A DNA stretch of 27,056 nucleotides, from positions 23,332 to 50,387 of the forward strand of contig JBBBWG010029198.1 of NCBI GenBank assembly GCA_037176905.1. The letters run 5' to 3'. This document shows, piece by piece, positions 1 to 11,239 of this stretch. Source of the stretch: Azolla pinnata. Its lineage: Eukaryota > Streptophyta > Polypodiopsida > Salviniales > Salviniaceae. Within the stretch, counting starts at the first letter, position 1. Every line of letters begins with the position of its first letter. The notes beneath the pieces are model-generated. The model ran no database searches and was not told the origin of the DNA. It saw only the letters and a list, made by a program, of their open reading frames with translations. A program made the position numbers and the translations under genes.

Positions 1-120
1 CATGCATGCGCGCATACATACATACCCACGCACGCATGCATGCGCGCATACATACATACCCACGCACGCATGCATGCATACGTAGACATGCATGCATGCA
101 TGCACACACACATGCATACA
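1..120. repeat. CATG/CATA/CGCG repeat with perfect 34-bp duplication
   Basis: Positions 1-34 and 35-68 are two identical 34-base units, followed by further CATG-CATG and CACA-CATG units to about 120. The first 25 or so bases of each unit alternate strictly pyrimidine-purine, a composition able to adopt left-handed Z-DNA. The word CATGCATG (RY motif, bound by plant B3 factors of the ABI3/FUS3/LEC2 type) occurs repeatedly. The block lies directly upstream of the RPS14 promoter. It may be just a microsatellite; no function is shown. Confidence 0.9.
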
Positions 121-152
121 TACATAATACACAGACTGCATCCATACAAAGC

Positions 153-160
153 TAGGGTTT
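153..160 (-). promoter_or_regulatory. telo-box upstream of RPS14
   Basis: The plus strand reads TAGGGTTT, i.e. AAACCCTA on the minus strand. This is the telo-box found close to the transcription start of many plant ribosomal-protein and translation genes. It is followed at once by a pyrimidine-rich leader (about 161-260, CTGTTCTCTTC...) that looks like the transcription start region of RPS14. Position and context fit the known pattern; the start site itself is inferred. Confidence 0.7.
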
Positions 161-260
161 CTGTTCTCTTCTTTGCTCTTTTCTGTAGCTTCGCTCGCCG
201 CTCCGGTTTCCTCCATTACCAGAGGCTCGTCTTCGTCTGCGCTTAGCTGCTCTGCCCAGC

Positions 261-2829
<2,569 letters not shown>

Positions 2830-4218
2830 ATGTGTTTATTATTATCTGGAGATTTTTGTTGTGATGTTTTTCAAGCTAATATTAACACCGAGGTCTCTTT
2901 AGCAAAGTTATTGAGTATTTGATGTTTCCCTGCTGTGGCTCTTAGTTTAAAAGACTCGATGATGGCAACTGTTTAATCATTAACTGCAAGGGCATTTTGA
3001 GCTGTTAAGTAATTGAAACTAAATTTGAGATGGCTATTGTGTGGAATTCGATGATACCCTATTTGATTATGGGTGGCCTCAATTGTGCATTTAGGTCAGA
3101 TTGCTTCTCTCTTTTTTGTATTCTATGTGCTAAGAAAAGTGTAAATTGTTTAGTAAGTGGTTCCGTTTTCTACTTCTGGTGTAGGCCAGTGTGGATCAGA
3201 TTTGGGTTTGTGCAGACATTGATACTGAACTGAATGTTGACATTGATGAAACTTCTTCAAGCAGGGGTATGCTTTGTGAATGAAGGTCCCCATGTTGCCC
3301 TTGTGTTGTCAAAAGGTTGCCTTCTAATCCTGTCTATTACTCTTGAACATCCTCTTTGTACTCTCAACTTTGGCACTGAGGCTATGGTGATCATCAGTAA
3401 TCATGTTACCAAAATGGAAGCCTTATGATCATTATCATGAACTCAGTAAAATCTGACCTATGCTTGCATCGAAGCTGCTTGAAGAACCTTTCTGATGGGT
3501 AGCTCAATTGGATCAATTTTCTCATATAAATAGCCTGAGGAACCTGTGTGATAATAGTTTGATCACATCGATTCCTTTAGAAGCTGCTTCATGGACTTGG
3601 TTCGTTATCAAATCTTGAGCAAGCGTTTTGCATACGAAAAATGCCTGACATCTACATGCATTCTGTGGTCTAGAGTTAGAACTGATGAAGTTGTATTAGC
3701 GAGGGACCACATTTTTTGAACGTTGTAAAGTAAGGATGTGTATAATATTAGCCGGGATTTTCGAGTTCTGCTTGGAAAGCCTAATTCTTCTTGTTAATGA
3801 TAAATTAAAGAGATCGTTATACAACTTAATTGTTATTATTTGTATGCTTCCAAAGTATTTGATTCTTCTTGTTTTCGAAAAGAATAATCAAAGCACTTTC
3901 AAAATATGAAAGCTTTCTATTAAACTCAGGAAGCCAAAAAAACATGTAAAACTAATGCGCTTGATTTTTTGGCTTTATCTCGAGGAGATATCTTGTTTGA
4001 GCGGTTTATAGAACTTAGCACATCTATTTTAGGACATGTATCTTGGGATGTTCATTGTGATCAGCAGCAAATGTTTCGCTGCCTTAACTTGGAAATCGAT
4101 CCGATCGATACGGTTCATCGAGTATCGATCTCATCAAGATGCTTACGAGCACACCATTTCTTGAAATCAAGAATCGATCGATTCGGCTCAACGGAAGATT
4201 AATTCAAAATTGGTTCCA
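2830..4218. other. intergenic spacer, RPS14 3' UTR and beyond
   Basis: The left part should hold the RPS14 3' UTR and polyadenylation site, but no canonical AATAAA stands out. Open frames near 3030-3430 show no family resemblance and look like chance. At 4095-4184 there is a small cluster of ATCGAT/GATCGAT words, including a perfect 14-base palindrome GAATCGATCGATTC at 4171-4184, just before the GAA/TTC array. I recognise no gene here. Confidence 0.6.
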
Positions 4219-4808
4219 AAAGCTTCTAGAAGCCATTTCGATTGCTAGAAGCCATTACAAGAAGCTTCTAGAAGCCATTAAAAGAAGCTTCTAGAAGCCA
4301 TTACCAAAAGCTTCTAGAACCAATTTTGATTGCCAGAAGCTCTAGAAGCCATTACCAGAAGCTTCTAGAAGGCTCTAGAAGCCATTTCGATTACCAAGAA
4401 GCTTCTGGAAGTTTCTAGAAGCCATTACCAAAAGCTTCTAGAACCAATTTTGATTGCCAGAAGCTCTAGAAGCCATTACCAGAAGCTTCTAGAAGGCTCT
4501 AGAAGCCATTTCGATTACCAAGAAGCTTCTGGAAGCTTCTAGAAGCCATTTCGATTACGAAAAGCTTCTAGAAGCTTCTAGAACCCATTTTGATTACGAG
4601 AAGCTCTAGGAGCTTCAAGAAGCCATTACCAAAAGCTTCTAGAAGATTCTACAAGCCATTTCGAGTACCAGAAGCTTCTAGAAGCTTTTTTGATTACCAA
4701 GAAGCTTCTGGAAGCTTCTAGAAGCCTTTGCGATTACCAAGAAGCTTCTGGAAGCTTCTAGAAGCCATCTCGGATAGCAAGAAAGCTTCTAGAAGCTTCT
4801 AGAAAAGC
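4219..4808. repeat. minisatellite of heat-shock-element-like GAA/TTC units
   Basis: About 590 bp built from AAGCTTCTAGAAGCC-type units with spacers such as ATTTCGATTACCA or ATTACCA. By eye there are 17 TTCTAGAA and 4 TTCTGGAA octamers. The units keep the 5-bp alternating spacing of the HSF consensus nGAAnnTTCnnGAAn. Perfect five-unit runs occur at 4398-4420, 4522-4544, 4701-4723 and 4741-4763, and four-unit runs at 4566-4583 and 4787-4804. Both AGAAGCTTCT and TTCTAGAA are self-complementary, so the array can also form hairpins. It ends about 230 bp before the CKS1 start codon. Whether HSF binds is inference. Confidence 0.9.
4298..4545. repeat. 124-bp tandem duplication inside the GAA/TTC array
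   Basis: Positions 4298-4421 are repeated at 4422-4545 with only one difference that I can see (GAAGTTTCTAG versus GAAGCTTCTAG). The near identity shows a recent expansion of the array by unequal exchange or slippage. Confidence 0.9.
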
Positions 4809-4892
4809 TTGTTCTTAACATAGAATGAAAATGGGACACTGTGGCTTTTGTCCGCGGACAAGTGTAAAACCGACGTTTTTGAATTTTCTGCA

Positions 4893-4920
4893 GTTCTTCT
4901 TCTTCTTCTTCTTCTTCGCC
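4893..4920 (+). repeat. TTC microsatellite in the CKS1 leader
   Basis: A run of about eight TTC units lies 120-145 bp upstream of the CKS1 ATG, followed by further TTCTTCG and TTCTCCG words. CT-rich leaders are common near plant transcription starts, so this is probably the CKS1 5' UTR or core-promoter pyrimidine patch. No clear TATA box is seen between it and the GAA/TTC array. Confidence 0.6.
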
Positions 4921-5038
4921 TTCTTCTTCGTCGCCGTTTCTTCGCCTCCGCCATTTCTTCTCCGTTCCGTATCTTCTCCGTTCCTCGCTTCTTGACCTCG
5001 CCTCTTCTTTGCTCGTCCTGCGCCGCTCCTTGCCTGCC

Positions 5039-5348
5039 ATGCCTCAGATCCAGTACTCCGAGAAGTACTTCGACGATATCTACGAATACAGGTAGCTCTC
5101 CCCGCTCTTTTCTTGAGCTCTCGCTAAGCTCTAAACTCTAAAACTCTTATGTCTATCTGTCTTTGTTACCGTTTCTGTCTCTCCCGCATCCGATCTATCT
5201 CCTCTCCATGTCTCTACCCTAATATGCTCATCTCATCCCTTGTGGCAGAAAGCATATCTGTTTCGCCGAAATATCCATATTCTCGTTGTGTCTTTGTTGT
5301 TGTCCGATCTTTTCTTCTACAATACTGCTACTATTACATTTTCTGAAT

Positions 5349-5389
<41 letters not shown>

Positions 5390-6523
5390 TGTCGACCTGC
5401 TGGGACTATGATTCATAGCGTAAACAAATCTATTCAAGTGTTATGTACTATAGCGCTCTTCTTCGCCTTCAATGTACAACGATTTATCTTCGGGTTAATG
5501 TTGCTCAAGCCAATGCGATTTTATTTCTGGTTTAGCACAAGCCTTTTCATTCATTCTGAAAGTAAATCTGGCCTAGAAGGAGCCTGCAGTTTGTAGAATA
5601 ATTTTCTGGTATTTTTATCTATGCAGCTACTCTAGTGTGCTCTTTTATTCATACCGAGTGTTTAGTTGACTTCATATTTCACATACATTTAGAAGTGATT
5701 CTATATGTTTTTCGGATGCTGCACGATTGTTCAGATCAGCGCAGAGGATTAACATCGTCTCTATTATCCATGCATGATTAAAACGCTGCATTAGAGTCCT
5801 CGTTTAGTACTTTTTATTCAGAAGTTCCATACAGACTGCTAACATTCATCTCAATCATTTCAGGCATGTTGTGTTGACCCCTGAGGTCACTAAACTTCTC
5901 CCTAAGGATCGCCTGCTTTCAGAGGTATTTCTCTCCGTGTTAAGTATTTCTATTTGTTGAATAGCAAGGATCATTTCCCATTGCCTCCCCTAGACTGCCT
6001 TTGAGTACCAACTAATTTAGAACATTAGATTAAGCTAGCTCTGGTTTTACAGATTCTATTCTGTAATTGCAAATTTGAACTTGCTATTTACGTATTTAAT
6101 ACTAGTTGTTCTCCACTCACTTATTGAAAAATAAACCTTAGCATATCAATGAAACTGTGGATCATTCTGATATTAGCATGGAGAGGCTTAGATATACCTC
6201 CTAAAACTATCACCGTTACCTATAATACAAAAAATTGTCTTGAAATCTATATTCTGTCTTTGTATATAGTTAATTCTGTTTTCTGCAACACTCACTAATG
6301 ATGATGAATTTTACCGTCTTTGGTGCATGAATGTCATGGTCGTGAAAAGAATGAATGGCGTGCTATAGGAGTCCAACAATCTCGAGGGTGGGTCCATTAT
6401 GCCATCCATAAGCCTGAGCCACATATTATGTTGTTCCGGCGGCCCTTGAACTATCAACAGCAAGCGATGGCTAATGCTTCTTCCCAGCCTCAACCATCTC
6501 AACCTGTTGGAATGAAAGCATAG
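5039..6523 (+). CDS. CKS1: cyclin-dependent kinases regulatory subunit (CKS)
   Basis: Small adaptor that binds CDKs and phosphorylated partners and supports multisite phosphorylation in the cell cycle. Exons: 5039-5091, 5864-5924, 6350-6523; 288 nt, 95 aa. The start [13 protein letters not shown] is the family N-terminus. RHVVLTPEV, the [17 protein letters not shown] junction, [10 protein letters not shown] and [19 protein letters not shown] cover the whole CKS fold, including the hinge/exchange-loop region [13 protein letters not shown]. The C-terminus is a plant-like Gln/Ser/Pro tail ending GMKA. The intron 2 acceptor (6348-6349, GAAAAG) has a poor pyrimidine tract, but it is the first AG after a good branch-point word CTAAT near 6294 and restores the conserved frame exactly. 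Possible polyadenylation signals AATAAA lie at 7045 and 7077. A heat-shock-element-like array lies directly upstream. Confidence 0.95.
5354..5387. repeat. CT microsatellite in CKS1 intron 1
   Basis: About 16 CT dinucleotides in a row inside the first intron of CKS1. GAGA/CT tracts can bind plant BPC factors, but an intronic position and simple structure make a neutral microsatellite equally likely. Confidence 0.9.
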
Positions 6524-7335
6524 AATCATATACATAATACGTATACACATGATGGACTGGTTTCAAATGACCATCAATTCCTCATCCATCTCTTGTCTGA
6601 AAAAACGTTTGGAGTTGTGTTCCTATTATTGTAATCCTCTTTTCTCTTGTGCAGAAATAGATGCGGTATTCGGGTTACTCTTTTATTTCATATCTCTCGC
6701 CTCCTTTGTATGTAGATACTTCATTACCCTACTTTGTTAATTTGCCCTTGTTTCGTTGTCTTTTTCTACTATACTCTATGTGGTGCTGGGTTAACGAGTC
6801 GTCTGTGTGTTCGGCATTAAATGACATTGACACTGGACACTATCTTTGATTACATCTTATCTTTTGTGATGCGTTTTTGATGATTCTCCTCTCTTCTGTA
6901 CTCAGTATGGGAGCAATTGAATTAATACCAGCAAATTGTTTGATGAGGTATTTCCAAAAGCCAGTTTCAGCTTGTTATTTTCGTTTTTTAGCGATTGAGA
7001 AATCGGGAATCCATGAGCCTGTGCTAGTAAGTCTAAAAGCTGTCAATAAAATGTTGCAGGTTATGGTTGATTACGCAATAAAATGATTTGTTTACTGTTG
7101 TGAAATTTTAATGGTTGATCAGCTTGCGGTGATCAGTCACTTGTTATCATCAATGAAGGAACAACTATTAAAGTATAATCGCTCTGACTCGAGCAAGTGG
7201 TTTAGAACAGTAATTGAGCAACGTAGATATTAGCATTATTTAGAACACGTCCTCTTTTGTACTGGCATTTGGTGTCATGCATGATTCATCTGGTATTTTG
7301 TTGCAAATATGGTCACGATATGGTAGCAGGGAATG
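6524..7335. other. CKS1 3' UTR and spacer
   Basis: Downstream of the CKS1 stop. AATAAA hexamers at 7045-7050 and 7077-7082 are possible poly(A) signals, although they lie more than 500 bp from the stop. The open frames here carry no recognisable domain. No gene is supported. Confidence 0.5.
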
Positions 7336-7945
7336 GAAGTGTTAAGAATGGTTAATGTCCAAAGAATTGTTGTGGCCTGTTGGTTACTGTGAGACGAAAT
7401 ACCAGAAGGATACGGTGTTCATGTTGGCAAAGGAAGGGAGTATCAGAATCTGATGATGCACATTTTTGTAATGCTTTTTCTAGTTACATCCATAGTATGC
7501 TTAATACGATGGTCTGTTTGTTGTCATTGTGGCATATTCATGTTAATTGGATGGATATCTTCTTTCAGGAAGAAAACTGGCTGGATGTTTCATGGAAGAA
7601 GAGGAAGCACTCCCATTGTTCTCAGAAACCACAGTCCTGCCCTTGAAGTGTTGAGAATGGTTACTGCCCAAAGAATCGTTGTGGCCTATTGGTTGTTGTG
7701 AGACGAAATACCAGAAGGATACGGTGTTCGTATTGGCAAAGCAAGGAAGTATCAGAATCTTATGATGCACATTTTGGTAATGCTTTTTCTAGTTACATTC
7801 ATATTATGCTTAATATGATGGTCTATTTGTTGCCAGTATGGCATATTTCATATTAATTGGATGGATATGTTCTTTCACGAAGAAAAGAGGCTGGATTGTT
7901 CCATGGAAGAAGAGGAAACATTCCTTTGTTCTCAGAAACCACAGT
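7336..7945. repeat. ~309-bp imperfect tandem duplication
   Basis: Copy 1 runs about 7336-7644 and copy 2 about 7645-7945, offset 309-310 bp. Matching landmarks include GTGTTRAGAATGGTTA, GAGACGAAATACCAGAAGG, GATGCACATTTT, TGCTTTTTCTAGTTACAT and GTTCTCAGAAACCACAG. The copies differ at scattered sites, so the duplication is not very recent. Short open frames cross both copies, but they share no clear protein family and are shifted by indels, so I do not call a gene. It could be part of a degenerate mobile element or simply a local segmental duplication. Confidence 0.85.
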
Positions 7946-9620
7946 GAGGTTCCTGATTCCTACCCTTCTTCCTCAGGTATGAACATTGTGATGTGTTTTT
8001 GCCTTAATGCGCTCTTCTTAGCTGCTAGTTAATGCTCAACTCTTTCTTGGCAAACTGTTACTAAATGTTGATGATGGGTGGCATCGGTACCTATCAGCAA
8101 CATTAATTATGGAACCTTCCTTCATCTGTCGGCGTTGATCTTACCGCCCAACCAACTTGCTATTATCATCTGGGCATCGGTTTTTCTTTTGATGTTCCTA
8201 TCCGGTAAATCCTCGTGCCACCCAACATCATTGATTGTTACCATTCTCATTGATTGTTACCATTGCTGTTGCAACAAACTTTAGTAGTGTGGTTCGGGTG
8301 CTTTGTCTACACTTTTTTCTTTTCGACAGGAGAATCAGTTCGATCTCACTTTGGTCATGTAAACACCGAGCGAAGTCATGTAATGTCGTAAATCCATGGT
8401 GGTTATTCAGATGCCAACTTAAGTATGAAGTAGGTAAGCTAAAATCTACCAGCCCACAACCCATTGATTGCAAACTTGTTCTTAGGGCAGCGGACTTAAA
8501 ATCTAGCCATGAGCCAAGGCCCTTATTTCTTGCTTTGTGTTGTTCCACCTTCGCCTCCGATTTCATGCCTCTCTTCCCATATCTTGCATTTGCATGGTTG
8601 CTCCATCGCCTGGATCTGTAAGGTAGCATTGCTCTAACATCCACTTGGTCTGGGATGATATCAAGGTCGGATATGTATGTGGGTATTCTTTGCTGCATAC
8701 ATGCTTACCCAACTCCCCGTTCCAATTCCTATGGAGCTTCGTCATTGCAAGCAAGAGCATTTGGATGGAATTAGCCTTCATGGTCAAGGTGTGGATTTCT
8801 ATATCATCCCAGACCGAGTGGATTCCACAGCTGGTGGCTCAATGTAAGTCAATTGATCAATACCCTTCTCAACATATTATTGGTGCAAATCAACGTTATA
8901 GTTTCTTTGTGTCATGTGTCGATTGTTTAGTTTCCCAGTGTGGTTGGTCGATAGATCGAATCCTCATAATCATTTTGTCTATGTTGGCGTGGTTAAAAGG
9001 CTTGCTAAAACATACCGCGACGTCTTTCTTCCCTCTGGTTCATTCGTGGCTAGTGACTCAAAAGCACTAAAACACAGAGATGTTATGGATCGAAAGAATC
9101 GAGTATGGTTTGGTTTAGCTAGCCAATGGGGGGAACAGTCCTCAATAACCTTATATACATCACATTATCAATCTAGTCTTCAATAAACCTCTGCGCTTCG
9201 TGCTCACCTTTAGGTATATACATTGTTTAGGGACTGCATATATAGCTATACCACTTTGACATCTCTGACAGCGCATCGACATCGCTCAGAGGGCTGAAAT
9301 AGTTAGGATTGTTTAAAGGGTGCTAAGATAATAATGCTAATATTGTCTGGTCCCACTTTGTTTGGAATTTGAGAGCTGACGAACATTTTGCTATTCCTAA
9401 AGTCGCCCTTCTAGCTGTTGTAGCATCATGGCGGGGATTGAAGTGATGTGTAGGATAGAAGAACAAGGTCTCCGATGATTGATTGATTGTGAATAGATCG
9501 AGTTCCATGAGATTCGGAGCACCATGAGGGTGTTCGATGGTCGTTGGAGTCTGTAGATAGTCTCGAAGCCATTAATGCCTCTAGTATGCCATTAAGCAGA
9601 TTATTAGGAAGTGGCCGACT
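7946..9620. other. gene-free stretch, possible degraded mobile element
   Basis: Several medium open frames on both strands overlap one another (for example about 8228-8698 minus and 8645-9070 plus), and none shows a domain I recognise. An inverted repeat (8639-8661 with 8801-8823) lies inside. The region may contain remnants of a transposable element, but neither reverse transcriptase, transposase nor LTR boundaries could be identified. Confidence 0.4.
8639..8823. repeat. inverted repeat, 23-bp arms, 139-bp loop
   Basis: ATCCACTTGGTCTGGGATG... at 8639-8661 is the reverse complement of 8801-8823 with a single mismatch. The 185-bp length and terminal arms resemble a small non-autonomous DNA transposon (MITE) or a hairpin transcript template. 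No clear target-site duplication is visible, so the class is open. Confidence 0.7.
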
Positions 9621-9624
9621 CCAA

Positions 9625-9653
9625 ACACACACACACACACACACACACATACA
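9625..9653. repeat. CA microsatellite
   Basis: A run of about twelve CA dinucleotides followed by ATACACAT. A second, shorter CA run lies at about 9802-9824. Alternating purine-pyrimidine sequence; no gene context within 1.5 kb. Confidence 0.9.
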
Positions 9654-10008
9654 CATTGCTTTACATAGCGGATAATGCACGAATGTCCGAGAGGGACAAG
9701 TTAGGCGGGAAGCCATTATTAAGAGATGGCGTCTTTTTACGTCTCGAGCTCTTCTTCTGACAAGAGGAGGAGCTTTTATGAGAGGTTTAGGGGCACAGAC
9801 ACATTCACACACACACACACACATCTTGACAGAGTCCGTAGCATTTTACCCGATGTCTGTGAACAGGCGTTTTGTAAGGCCCCATGGGCTGGTAAATCAG
9901 TAAAGGCAAGGGTTGTGATCATGTGGTGGAATGGAAGCAAATGTGATGAAATGCTGCACACCAACGCCTTGTGTCCGTCCATTTGCCTGTCTTTGTCTGG
10001 TTGCATGT

Positions 10009-10086
10009 CCCATGCATGCATGCAAGTATGTATGTCTCATTGTATGTATGTATGTATGTATGTATGTATGTATGTACGTGCGTATG
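10009..10086. repeat. CATG then TATG microsatellite
   Basis: CATGCATGCATGCAAG at 10011-10026 is followed by about ten GTAT/TATG units to 10080. Open frames across it are artefacts of the repeat. Confidence 0.9.
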
Positions 10087-10681
10087 CATGTTGTTAAAAA
10101 GCGCGTATTTGATAAATAAAAATGTGTTCTAGAATACGTCCGATGTATGTATTGAACGTTTTGGAACTGCCATTTTTTTTCGAGCCAAATTTATAATTTT
10201 TACTAGGGCTATAGAGCCAGCACAAGTTGAGTTGTGATATTTGTCAGGCTTTAACAAACCCTGGTCTTGGAAGTGAATATTAGTCACTTTATAAACTTGC
10301 ACCTTAAATTCTGAGTTTTTACAAAAATTTAAGACTTCACAGATTTTCCAATGGGATATCCAAAATTTCAGGTGATATGTAGGTTTAATTGATGGTAAGT
10401 CTGCACAATTATTCAACATATTTAACCCGTATTTGACGTATTATAACGACTATATGTTAGAATAGGTATTCAAAGTGTTCATAAAATTTGTATTAATAAT
10501 ACACGTAGCATATGTATATATGCATACGGTATGCGACGTATGCAACAGCATTGGTATGTACGTATGCATGCATGATGTGGAAAGATGCATCTGGTGATAG
10601 ATAGCAATGCAACGGCAACAGCTTGCGCCTGGGTCGGGAAAGATTCGTTCTGTGAATCGTACCAAACACTGTTGTGTTGGG

Positions 10682-10741
10682 GATGAATGAGTGAATGAAT
10701 GAGTTGAGTGAATGAGTTGAGTGAATGAATGAATGAATGAC
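10682..10741. repeat. GAATGA/TGAG microsatellite
   Basis: Interleaved TGAATGAA and TTGAGTGAATGAG units. A simple repeat in the spacer upstream of the first lipase. Confidence 0.85.
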
Positions 10742-10962
10742 ATGCTTTCCCCTCTCCCCCAGAAGAAGAAGCAGGGCTTGGCTTCTGCTTTGTCAGTGCA
10801 GTAGATATACGTGTATTGAATGAGCAAACAAACATATGGGGCCGAAAATCGGTTGGAAGCCCATGTTGATGCAGATTGGAGCGAGTGCTGAGGATCGGAT
10901 CGAGCCCATGATCTCCCACGGGGAGCACGAATGCATGCATGCATACATACATTGCTATGATG

Positions 10963-11022
10963 CATTGTTATGGCTGAGTAGTAGATAGGCTTCATTGTTA
11001 TGGCTGAGTAGTAGATAGGCTT
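10963..11022. repeat. 30-bp perfect tandem duplication
   Basis: Two identical copies, 10963-10992 and 10993-11022, each beginning CATTGTTATGGCTGAG and ending GATAGGCTT. They lie about 220-280 bp upstream of the first lipase start codon, so they fall in its likely promoter region. Perfect identity suggests recent origin. Confidence 0.9.
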
Positions 11023-11057
11023 CATTTGGGGTTTTGACAGATGGGCATTCTTAAACA

Positions 11058-11162
11058 GTGTGTATGTATGTATTTTATGCATGTATTTGTGTATAGTATG
11101 TATTTTATGTATGTATTTGTGTATGTATGTATTTTTGTGTATGTATGTGTTGCTTGTGTATT
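11058..11162. repeat. TGTA-rich microsatellite upstream of lipase 1
   Basis: Repeated TGTATGTATTT(T) units directly upstream of the lipase gene at 11240. A TTTAAAA word at about 11173 could act as a TATA-like element, and CAATGCATG follows. Promoter assignment is weak. Confidence 0.7.
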
Positions 11163-11239
11163 TGGAAGGGGGTTTAAAACCACCACAATGCATGTGAGGG
11201 AAAAGAAGGGAAAAACCAGAAAAACAAACAGAGAGGGCT

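Noticed and set aside
8481-8506. tRNA-Leu(UAA)-like wording (GCGGACTTAAAATCT)
   Set aside because: It resembles an anticodon arm, but the stem does not pair well and no T-arm GGTTCGAATCC word or acceptor stem follows. At most a fragment or a chance match.
8228-9186. Overlapping medium open frames on both strands
   Set aside because: No recognised family, no splice pattern, and frames on opposite strands overlap one another; treated as chance or decayed element.
10450-11193. Long minus-strand open frame of about 247 codons
   Set aside because: It is made of CATG/TGTA/GAATGA microsatellites and a 30-bp duplication, with low-complexity Tyr/His/Ile output and no domain.
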